The translations under genes were made by a program, and so were the position numbers. The notes beneath the pieces are model-generated. The model saw nothing but the letters and a program-made list of their open reading frames with translations. It was not told where the DNA came from and made no database searches. A stretch of DNA of 52,823 bases from contig JAEYNP010000046.1 in NCBI GenBank assembly GCA_023412495.1, positions 1-52,823 of the forward strand, in the 5' to 3' direction. Origin of the DNA: Pseudomonadota bacterium. GTDB taxonomy: Bacteria; Desulfobacterota; Desulfobulbia; Desulfobulbales; Desulfocapsaceae. This document shows, piece by piece, positions 27,567 to 34,492 of this stretch (position 1 is its first letter; the number at the start of each line of letters is the position of its first letter).

Positions 27567-27611
27567 ATAGCACCTTCGGCGGGGACCCGATCTTGAGCCC
27601 CCGCCTGCTAT
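27567..27611. terminator. GC-rich stem-loop downstream of the vWA-OmpA gene
   Basis: ATAGCA and GGCGGGG on one side pair with CCCCGCC and TGCTAT on the other. On the minus strand, downstream of the lipoprotein gene, it is followed by a moderately T-rich stretch, so it may terminate that gene. Confidence 0.4.
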
Positions 27612-27619
27612 GTTCCACC

Positions 27620-28705
27620 CTATGGCATGGGCTTCAGTTCGACCCGCCTGTTGTTGCTCCTGCCTTTTTCCGTATCGTTGGTGTCGATCGGCCTCGACTC
27701 GCCGTAGCCCCTGGCGGTCATCCGGGAGGAGGCGATGCCCTTGCTCTGCAAATACTTCATCACGGTCCGGGCGCGACGCTGGGAGAGATCCATGTTGTAG
27801 GCATCCGAGGCAGTGCTGTCGGTGTGCCCCTGGATCTCCACCTTGATATCGGGGTGATCCTGCAGGATCTTCACGATATCGTTCAGCCGGGGAAAGGAGC
27901 TCTTCATCAAGACTGCCCTGTCGAGTTCGAACTTGATGTCCTTGAAGACCCAGGTGCCGGCCTTGCTCATCTCCGGCAACCCGGTTTCCACCTTCCTGAG
28001 CAGGACATCGGCGACGAAATCGGCCATCGCCGACCCGGTGGAGATGTCCATGGCATTCACGGCCATCCCGCAGCCGGTGATCTGACTGATCCTGGAGAGC
28101 AGGTCCCGGCCATCCCCGTCGTACCCGACCAGGACCGTGTAGATGCACAGCCTGTCGCCGTACCGGGCTTTCAATTCCTCGGCCGCCTTCAGGGGCGAGT
28201 CCTCGATTTCCTTGCCGTCACTCACCAGGACCATGGCAATCTCCCCCTCCGAGTCCCTGAGGTCGTCCGCGACCGCCTTGAGCGATGCCTTCATCGGGCT
28301 GGGACCTCCCGCCGGCACGATCGCGGCCAACGCACCGGCCAGACCCGGACGCGAATATTCGCTCAGGCCGTAATTGAGCACTGTGGCCTCATCGGAGAAG
28401 GCTGGCGAATGGCCGAAACTGCGCAACGCGGCCTGCAGCGGCAGATCGGGGACGGTTTTATTGAAGTTGAGAAGAAAGTCGCGGCCGATGGCGAACTTTT
28501 CCGCGCCGTGAAAAGTCTCAGTCATCGAAGAAGAGGCATCCAGGACAAAGACCAGGTTGTGGGCCTTCTGCCGCCACGTGTTCATGGCGAGCGGCTGAAC
28601 CTCGAATGAGGCCGGCCGGCGCGCAATCTGTTTTTCGGCACAACCGCCGGATAAAAGCATGAAAACCAGGATGGCCGATAGCCAATAAGTAATTTTTCCG
28701 TTCAT
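27620..28705 (-). CDS. Lipoprotein with vWA domain and C-terminal OmpA peptidoglycan-binding domain
   Basis: A 361-residue cell-envelope protein. The signal peptide ends in a lipobox (LLSGGC). Residues about 47-240 form a von Willebrand A domain whose metal-site motif DASSSM (DxSxS) is intact. A C-terminal OmpA/MotB domain follows: FELDRAVLMKSSFPRLNDIV, then VEIQGHTDSTASDAYN and LSQRRARTVMKYL, ending SNNRRVEL. It should be lipid-anchored, hold peptidoglycan and bind a protein ligand through vWA. ATG 28705 is preferred with GAGGGG upstream; the longer frame beyond lacks a start signal. Confidence 0.87.
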   Translation of the reverse strand: MNGKITYWLSAILVFMLLSGGCAEKQIARRPASFEVQPLAMNTWRQKAHNLVFVLDASSSMTETFHGAEKFAIGRDFLLNFNKTVPDLPLQAALRSFGHSPAFSDEATVLNYGLSEYSRPGLAGALAAIVPAGGPSPMKASLKAVADDLRDSEGEIAMVLVSDGKEIEDSPLKAAEELKARYGDRLCIYTVLVGYDGDGRDLLSRISQITGCGMAVNAMDISTGSAMADFVADVLLRKVETGLPEMSKAGTWVFKDIKFELDRAVLMKSSFPRLNDIVKILQDHPDIKVEIQGHTDSTASDAYNMDLSQRRARTVMKYLQSKGIASSRMTARGYGESRPIDTNDTEKGRSNNRRVELKPMP

Positions 28706-28971
28706 AGACCCCTCGTGTATTAACTCATCGCTCGACGAGAACCTTCGCAACGCTATATAAGCGCGAAGATCCACGCCACCGTTGCCCTGTGCGGCACTAA
28801 AAGAGTCCATTGCGTGCCAAAAGGAAAGGGGATTTTGGGAAACGGCGGAAAAATCCCTCCAGCCCGACCATGGTGTGCTGAAACGCGCGACAAAATGTGA
28901 GCGTAACGGCCTGATGACGTGGGGTAGCCGATTGACAAAAACCCATAAAAACCTAACTTGTAAACAGATAA

Positions 28972-29083
28972 TCATGAAGAGCGACGTGAGGGAACTGGCC
29001 CGATGACCGTCCGGCAACCTTAACCGTAAGGTGCCAACTCCAGCCAGGCAGGGAACATGAGATCATAGCGATCATGGTGCAGA
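28972..29083 (+). ncRNA. SAM-I (S-box) riboswitch aptamer
   Basis: The core signature is all present: AAGAG, GAGGGA.CTGGCCC.ATGA, CCGGCAACC, then GGTGCCAA..CC. P2 pairs GACG (28983-28986) with CGTC. P3 is ACCTTA with TAAGGT around ACCG. P1 can form TCATG (28972-28976) with CATGA (29056-29060). A second TCATG at 29072-29076 could compete for the same CATGA, giving an alternative fold. A T-tailed hairpin follows. The next gene is a phosphoribosyltransferase, not a methionine gene. Confidence 0.88.
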
Positions 29084-29107
29084 ACCTCCGCAGCCGGAGG
29101 TTTTTTT
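29084..29107 (+). terminator. Riboswitch expression-platform terminator
   Basis: ACCTCCG (29084-29090) pairs with CGGAGGT (29095-29101) around CAGC and runs into seven T. It follows the aptamer by 24 bases. An antiterminator pairing with the P1 3' strand is not obvious by eye, so the switch mechanism is open. Confidence 0.85.
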
Positions 29108-29162
29108 ATTGCCGGCAAGAGTCCCTTCTCGCTCCTTCAGTACCTTGGAGGCGTTGCGATCG

Positions 29163-29804
29163 ATGTTTAAGAATAGAAAGGAAGCCGGGCGGCTTCTTGC
29201 AGAAGCGCTTCGGCAGTATCGACAACAGAAAAATGCTCTGGTTCTCGGCATACCCCGCGGCGGCGTGGTGGTGGCCTGGGAGGTCGCGCAGGCGCTTGAA
29301 TTGCCTGTGGATGTGATAGTTATCAAGAAAATCGGCTTTCCGGGACAGGAAGAGTTTGCCGTGGGGGCCGTCGGACTGGATGATTTCATCATCAACGAGG
29401 ATGTCATGAGGCGTCACGATATTCCCGAACGGTACATCCACAGCCAAATCGATCTCAAACAACGCGAGGCCCGCCGGCGCCATACGCTGCTGCGCGGCGA
29501 CAAACCACCGGTCGGCCTGCGGGAAAAGACCGTCCTCCTGGTCGATGACGGCCTCGCCACCGGGACAACCATGGCCATGGCCGTGCGCATGGTCGCCAGA
29601 CAAAACCCCCGGGAAGTGGTCGTTGCCATCCCCGTGGCGCCGCCCGATGTCGTTTCGAACATGAAGGGGCTGGCCGATAGCGTGGTATGCCTGCGGCAGC
29701 CCCCCGATTTTCGGGCGGTCGGCCAGTTCTTCGGGGATTTCCGGGAAGTCACCGACGAGGAAGTGCAAATTCTTTTGCGGTCTACACAGAGTGCTCAGCG
29801 ATGA
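29163..29804 (+). CDS. Phosphoribosyltransferase-family protein
   Basis: A 213-residue type-I PRTase-fold protein of the group often found near dienelactone or erythromycin-esterase genes. It shows FKNRKEAGRLLAEAL at the N-terminus, ALVLGIPRGGVVVAWEVA, VIVIKKIGFPGQEEFAVGA, and the PRPP-loop-like VLLVDDGLATGTTM (about 125-138). The acceptor substrate is unknown. ATG 29163 follows GGAGG; the leader contains the SAM-I riboswitch and terminator 56 bases upstream, so transcription is predicted to fall when SAM is plentiful. The pairing of this gene with SAM sensing is unusual. Single gene: a minus-strand gene follows. Confidence 0.85.
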   Translation: MFKNRKEAGRLLAEALRQYRQQKNALVLGIPRGGVVVAWEVAQALELPVDVIVIKKIGFPGQEEFAVGAVGLDDFIINEDVMRRHDIPERYIHSQIDLKQREARRRHTLLRGDKPPVGLREKTVLLVDDGLATGTTMAMAVRMVARQNPREVVVAIPVAPPDVVSNMKGLADSVVCLRQPPDFRAVGQFFGDFREVTDEEVQILLRSTQSAQR

Positions 29805-29937
29805 TTTGGCTCCATCCTGCAGCTGTGTCATTTTCAAAGGACAATTCCGCTAATTGTCAACGTCGAGTTCACTATGCGTCCACAGGTGAATAAGGTTTGG
29901 TAATCTCTGCACGATTACCCGGATAAAACATGAAGCT

Positions 29938-30087
29938 TCAGCAGCTACATGACACCTCCCCGTCTACCGGTCTCTCCTGGCAGATCCGGCAGTTGATCAA
30001 TTGTTCAAGTATTCTCTTTTTCTCTTCATGATCGAGGCAGTTCTGGAGTTGCACCAGAATGGCGTCGATGTCATTGGCTAAACACAT
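29938..30087 (-). CDS. Small cysteine-rich protein (49 residues)
   Basis: Encodes 49 residues with a perfect ribosome site (AAGGAG seven bases before ATG 30087). A helical middle (LVQLQNCLDHEEKKRILEQL) is followed by CRIC and a terminal CSC, giving six or more Cys that could bind zinc or an Fe-S centre. I recognise no family. It lies between the end of the phosphoribosyltransferase gene and the molybdate transporter; being on the transporter strand but 109 bases after its end, it could be part of that transcript. Function unknown. Confidence 0.55.
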   Translation of the reverse strand: MCLANDIDAILVQLQNCLDHEEKKRILEQLINCRICQERPVDGEVSCSC

Positions 30088-30196
30088 GGGCACTCTCCTT
30101 CCTGAAAGGGGAAGAAACTGACATACCTTCAGGACAGCATCGCCATCCCGAAGGTAATGTCATGCACATTGGCGAGGTCACTGCGCCCCTCCACCC

Positions 30197-31459
30197 TCAG
30201 ATCTTGACCTTGAATTTGCGGATGAACAGATCGACAGCGATACCGGCGCCGAAGGCCCATCCCATGTTGGGCACAGCAAGGGCGATGCCGGCGATCAACA
30301 AGGCGACGAAGTATTCTTCATTCGTTTTCAGGCTTCTCAGCAGCGGGCACAGCTCCAACCCGGCGAAGACAAGGAGCACACCCAGCACGGACTGGGGAAT
30401 GATGGAGAGCAGGGTGAAGCCGAATTCCCCGAGCACCAGGGCGATAACCACAAAGAGGGCGCCGATCATGATGGGTGCCCCACCGGTTCTTGCGCCGAAA
30501 CGGAAATGAGCCGCCAGGCCGCCGGTGCCGTGGCACATGGGCACCGCCCCGAGCAACCCGGCAGGGAGGTTCATTAACCCCATAGAGAAGGCGAACTTGC
30601 CCGCCTTGGCCTTGCGCAGTTCGGGGTGGCCGTTGAAGAGGGTGCAGCACGTGTCGGCCGTGCCGACGCAGGCGTTGCCGATGGTCAGTGGAATCTGCGG
30701 GATAATCAGCATGATGGCGGCGGTCCAGAAATCCGCAAGGCTGGGGCTAACAAAATGCATTTCGGTCGGGCCGAGGGAGAATTTCAGACCAGAGAAACCG
30801 CCAAGGGCAATTCCCGAAACGATACCGACCGCCAGGGCCATCAGGGCCGCGGGGAAGCGCTTGTTGTCCAGGAGGAGCAGCACGAGCGCGAAGACCACGA
30901 CACCGATGATCAGGTTGACCGGGATACCTGCGAAGCTGCTCTGTATGCCTGACATGAAAACATCTTTATGAATGATGAGTTCGATGCCCTTCTTGAGAAA
31001 AATGAGGCCCAGGGTCAGCTGGATGCCGCGAACAACGGCCTGGGAAAAGAGCTTGGCCAGCTGGTCGATGATGCCGGTCAGAGAGGCCACCAAGAGGAAA
31101 GTTGCGAAAATGATGCCCGAGGCGCCGATCACCGATTCGGTGATGACGGCCGGATAGGCGATGGCGATGGCTCCTACAGCCTTCAATGGCTGCACGGGTA
31201 CCGGCAGGCGATAATAGTAACCGGTAACCAGATAAAAGAGCCCGAAGGTCAAAAAGACCGAGGACGGACTGAGCTTGTTGATGAAGATCATACCCACCAC
31301 GATGGGCAGGAGGGTGCCAAGGTCGCCGAAGGCGCCGGCCAATTCCACTCGGTCAAACTTCAAAGCCCGTACAGACGCCATGATGTTAGTGTCTTCCGCT
31401 GATGAAGATGTGCCCAACCCCTCAGCGGACAGGACCTCCTCATTGAGTTGTTTATTCAT
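30197..31459 (-). CDS. MOT1-like molybdate/sulfate transporter
   Basis: A 420-residue membrane protein of the SulP-related MOT1 type, which imports molybdate (some members sulfate). The first motif is AGAFGDLGTLLPIVVGM, followed by FYLVTGYYYRLPVPVQPLKAVGA, the signature of this family, and IPLTIGNACVGTADTCC in the second half. About eleven hydrophobic helices. ATG 31459 is preceded by GAGGTGG. It is divergent from the TunR-like regulator, and a palindrome lies between them, so tungstate or molybdate control is likely. The 3' end is close to the small Cys-rich gene. Confidence 0.86.
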   Translation of the reverse strand: MNKQLNEEVLSAEGLGTSSSAEDTNIMASVRALKFDRVELAGAFGDLGTLLPIVVGMIFINKLSPSSVFLTFGLFYLVTGYYYRLPVPVQPLKAVGAIAIAYPAVITESVIGASGIIFATFLLVASLTGIIDQLAKLFSQAVVRGIQLTLGLIFLKKGIELIIHKDVFMSGIQSSFAGIPVNLIIGVVVFALVLLLLDNKRFPAALMALAVGIVSGIALGGFSGLKFSLGPTEMHFVSPSLADFWTAAIMLIIPQIPLTIGNACVGTADTCCTLFNGHPELRKAKAGKFAFSMGLMNLPAGLLGAVPMCHGTGGLAAHFRFGARTGGAPIMIGALFVVIALVLGEFGFTLLSIIPQSVLGVLLVFAGLELCPLLRSLKTNEEYFVALLIAGIALAVPNMGWAFGAGIAVDLFIRKFKVKI

Positions 31460-31519
31460 CTTAGCCACCTCGCTTTTCCTTGAAGGATTTGCCACAGCGC
31501 CTTTTGCATGTCTTATTGA

Positions 31520-31541
31520 CACGATATTAATTGTAATCGTG
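31520..31541. promoter_or_regulatory. Palindromic operator candidate between transporter and TunR-like gene
   Basis: CACGAT (31520-31525) and ATCGTG (31536-31541) are perfect inverted arms with ten AT-rich bases between. It lies 61 bases upstream of the MOT1-like start and 197 bases upstream of the regulator, where a shared operator would be expected. No comparison with known TunR or ModE sites was possible. Confidence 0.4.
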
Positions 31542-31646
31542 CCAGTTGATCTATTTAACCTTCAATTGCCGTTCTTGTCAAGTCTCATGGCGCGGTTGCC
31601 AAAGATGCTTGAGGTGGTTACACTCAGACGATATTTATTCTCATTA

Positions 31647-31716
31647 GTACCCTTAGAATTTCATTTCCATTTTTTAGGACTGAAATTCGTGAAGGTATTT
31701 ATCCCCTTGAGGGGGT
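31647..31716 (+). repeat. Multi-hairpin dispersed repeat, copy C
   Basis: Matches copies A and B over the first two hairpins: GAATTTCA (31656-31663) with TGAAATTC (31681-31688), and ATCCCC (31701-31706) with GGGGGT (31711-31716). The third hairpin is absent. It sits 20 bases before the TunR-like start codon, so it may be transcribed as part of that leader. Confidence 0.7.
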
Positions 31717-31737
31717 TAACCTCTTTTCAAAGAACCC

Positions 31738-32814
31738 ATGCAAGAAACTCCCGATATCTCGACAACACCAGGACAGGGACGACTCCTGCCGATTGTGGAT
31801 TCCGAACGGAGTCTGGATACGCAACAGCTCCACGACCTGGAACAGGCCTTCCGTCGCTGGGTGGCCACCTCCAGGAGACCGGATCATCGCCTCTCACGGG
31901 AGCGCATCCTCCTCATTTTCCTGATCATCAGGTACACGGGTGCGCGGGTAAATGAGGTGCTGAGCCTCGACCCTACCAAGGATTTTGACCTTGACCACCA
32001 GACGATCCGCTTCGGCAAAAGAAATGGCGGCCGAGATCTGTCCGGCAGGGAGGTCCAGATCCCGGAGTCCATCGCGGCTGATATCCGTGCCATGACCATT
32101 GATGCAGAAGCGAAGTGGCCTGCCGGCACGGTTTTCCGTATCGATCCGGCCCATGTCCGCCGTAAATTCTATGAACAGGCGACAGCGATCGGGATTCCCC
32201 CGTCACTCGGTACTCCTGAGACCATCCGCAAATCCCGAGCGGTGGAACTCATGCGAAGCAACATGCCCCTGCCGGTCATCCAGAAGATCCTTGGCCACTC
32301 GACCCCCAACCTCGCGGCCTCCTACGTGGAGTTTTCTGCAGATGAAATCAGCAGGGTGGCCAGATTGTTCGCCGAACGGGAAAACCGACGCAAGACCAGC
32401 GCCCGCAATTCCTTCTTCGGCAAAATCGGCGCCATTCGTCAGGGTGATATACAGACCGTTGTCGAAGTAGTGTCCTTTAGCGGGGATGTCGTTACCTCGG
32501 TCATCACCACCGACAGCCTCACTCGGCTGGGTCTCAAGATCGGCATGCTTGTCACAGCAGAGGTGAAAGCTCCCTGGATTCAGCTGTGCAAAGACCTCAC
32601 CCCGCCCAACTGCTCGGCGGAAAACCTGTTTCAAGGTAAAGTTTCCCGGATCGCGAGCAACCCCACTACGGCCGAGGTGGTGGTAAGCCTTGCCGACGGC
32701 ACGGAGCTGTGCACCATAATCACCGAAGAAAGTCGAAGGCAGATGGCCATCGCCAAGGACGACCTGCTGTGGGCTTTCTTCGACGCTTTCACCGTGGTGC
32801 TCCATATCGACTGA
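31738..32814 (+). CDS. tunR: TunR-like tungstate/molybdate-responsive regulator (integrase-like DNA-binding domain plus two Mop domains)
   Basis: A 358-residue protein with the domain plan of TunR of sulfate reducers. Residues about 25-210 are a tyrosine-recombinase fold: Arg70 in YTGARVNEVLSL, Lys94, Arg164 in ETIRKSRAVELM, His187 in ILGHSTPN and Tyr196. The His of the usual HxxR box is not seen (Glu in its place), so it may bind DNA without recombining. Residues about 223-290 and 295-358 are two TOBE/Mop domains (NSFFGKIGAIRQG, then NLFQGKVSRIASN) that bind molybdate or tungstate. The divergent neighbour is a MOT1-like transporter. No ribosome site precedes the ATG clearly. A tuned repressor role is inferred from TunR. 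Confidence 0.85.
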   Translation: MQETPDISTTPGQGRLLPIVDSERSLDTQQLHDLEQAFRRWVATSRRPDHRLSRERILLIFLIIRYTGARVNEVLSLDPTKDFDLDHQTIRFGKRNGGRDLSGREVQIPESIAADIRAMTIDAEAKWPAGTVFRIDPAHVRRKFYEQATAIGIPPSLGTPETIRKSRAVELMRSNMPLPVIQKILGHSTPNLAASYVEFSADEISRVARLFAERENRRKTSARNSFFGKIGAIRQGDIQTVVEVVSFSGDVVTSVITTDSLTRLGLKIGMLVTAEVKAPWIQLCKDLTPPNCSAENLFQGKVSRIASNPTTAEVVVSLADGTELCTIITEESRRQMAIAKDDLLWAFFDAFTVVLHID

Positions 32815-33321
32815 GTTGTCCATGGCCACAAACGCAATTGGTCTCCGAATCGCCTACGATACCATTCAGACGCTGCAGAGCGGGGACGAAGGAAGTGTGG
32901 AATTCCCTCAGAGACAGAGAGACCCCGGAAAGGATATATCCACTGGCTAAACCTGACCCCAGCAGTATCCAAGAGAGGATCCAAATCATCCAGAATCCGA
33001 TAGGGTCGAGCCGAGGTGGTGGATATAGAACCTACGCCCCAGGATTTTCGGCGGCACCTGCGCCCTATGCCTCAAGATCACCCTCGGGAACCTATGCCGC
33101 GACGGCTGCTACAGTTTATCACCACTGCCAGGGTTACCCACACGGCTTCATGCTTCGACAAAAAACCCTCTTGGCAAAAGCAGGGCTCCGGAATTCATGG
33201 CGAGGGGAGCGGGATTATGCAATCTACTTCCTCTCTTGTATTTTATAACATTATTCTGTTACCATCTAACAAGGAAAAGTATCATATCCCCAGGCCACTG
33301 AAGAGGAGGATTTTGTGCGGC
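32815..33321. other. 507-base region without a secure gene
   Basis: A 42-codon frame starts at ATG 32823 without a ribosome site, and another frame rich in Ser, Ala and Tyr runs to 33248. Neither resembles a known protein. The end of the region contains AGGAGG at 33304-33309 for the next gene. It may hold the decayed part of an older gene. Confidence 0.4.
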
Positions 33322-33762
33322 ATGAGTCCATCAATAAAACGAGTCTCAAAAAATTTCCTCAGCGCAGCCAGCCCCTTGGAGAATACTTCATCCTCTCCGC
33401 CCCAGTATCTTGTCGAACGCGAGGAACGGACATTCCTCCTCGAACGACACGGAACATGCGAGTACGAACGGTGCAAGGCCATCTGTTGCCGCATGTTATG
33501 CCTCAACCTTCAGTGGAATGAATATTTGGCCGGTTTTGCGGAAATGGGCATCCGCGCTCCCCTCATATACCGGACGTGCAGGTACCTGGCTCGAGATTTG
33601 ACGTGCCTGCGCTGGAACTCGCAGCACTTTCCCCGCGCCTGTGCAAATTTCCCCGTTCCAGGCGATGCCATGTATCTGGAAGTGATGGACGTGTGCTCCT
33701 TCTTCTTTGTCTTTATACGGGAAGTGAAGTTAGACGGTCCCATGGACCGTCTAACAGAATAA
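33322..33762 (+). CDS. Cysteine-rich protein with YkgJ-like spacing
   Basis: A 146-residue protein. A central and C-terminal part carries about ten Cys: RHGTCEYERCKAICCRMLCL (about 50-69), YRTCRYLARDLTCLRW and CANFPVPGDAMYLEVMDVC. The arrangement recalls the YkgJ and related metal-binding clusters but is not a close match. ATG 33322 lies 12 bases after AGGAGG, somewhat far; a GTG between would be out of frame. The last codons are part of a perfect 12-bp hairpin (33729-33755). AT-richer than its neighbours upstream and downstream. Function unknown. Confidence 0.55.
   Translation: MSPSIKRVSKNFLSAASPLENTSSSPPQYLVEREERTFLLERHGTCEYERCKAICCRMLCLNLQWNEYLAGFAEMGIRAPLIYRTCRYLARDLTCLRWNSQHFPRACANFPVPGDAMYLEVMDVCSFFFVFIREVKLDGPMDRLTE
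33729..33755 (+). repeat. Perfect 12-bp hairpin across the last codons of the Cys-rich gene
   Basis: GTTAGACGGTCC (33729-33740) and GGACCGTCTAAC (33744-33755) with the loop CAT. It covers the codons for KLDGPMDRLT, so the coded sequence is constrained by the palindrome. No T run follows, so it is not a standard terminator. Confidence 0.7.
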
Positions 33763-34081
33763 TGCCTCACTGATTCAGCACCACATCCTTAAGCAGGATG
33801 ACCCGGATTGAGAAAATTTTAACCGTCCAGTCGTCCACCACATCCATGCATACCATCACTGCTCCTTGGTAATCTCACCTGCAAAACATGGTTTTCCCGC
33901 CGAGTATATTATTCAGGTCGAACACGATGATCTTCTGGCATTCCGTCGATCTTCACGCACTTGCTCCTGGGCTGGCTATCCGTAAAAATACCAACCTTAT
34001 TTTTAGTATTTATCCCATTCACCTTTCGATTTGCATCAGCTATACTTTTACAACACCTAACCTTTTCCTAGAGGATAATAC
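33763..34081. other. AT-richer intergenic stretch
   Basis: About 320 bases with no protein-like frame. A partial inverted repeat of AAAATAC and GTATTTA types occurs near 33985-34015. It leads into the small gene at 34082. Confidence 0.4.
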
Positions 34082-34282
34082 ATGAAGAACTATGACTTCG
34101 AGATAGATGATGTGGTTTTTGACGATCCATCCCTGAAGGGCTTCAATGATGCATGGAGTCAATATAACTGTCTAGAAAATAGGAAAGAATCTGTGAGGCC
34201 ATCCATCAGCGATCTAGTGGAGCTCTTTATTGAATACCGGAAGCGAGTTGGAAAGGGTTCCCGACGACAAGAAAGGGGGTAG
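34082..34282 (+). CDS. Small hypothetical protein (66 residues)
   Basis: A 66-residue acidic-to-basic protein: an acidic N-terminus (YDFEIDDVVFDDPS), then a helical and basic C-terminus (DLVELFIEYRKRVGKGSRRQERG). GAGG seven bases before the ATG makes translation plausible. No family recognised and no secretion signal. It stands alone with AT-rich surroundings, as many horizontally gained small genes do. Confidence 0.45.
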   Translation: MKNYDFEIDDVVFDDPSLKGFNDAWSQYNCLENRKESVRPSISDLVELFIEYRKRVGKGSRRQERG

Positions 34283-34492
34283 ACGCTTGGCACCGCCAGC
34301 GTGTCGTTGACGACAACAGCCTCGTCTTCCATGGTCATGAAATGGGTGAGGGCCTACTATTTCAGAGCTCTCCACGGGTGGCCATATCCGCTGGCAGCTA
34401 CGGCCACCGTTGGGAAGCATTACAAAAAGGGGGGCCGGCTTGATGTGACTTTCTGTCCCCTCCTGTCAAGTTATACTTGTATCAGGGCATGC

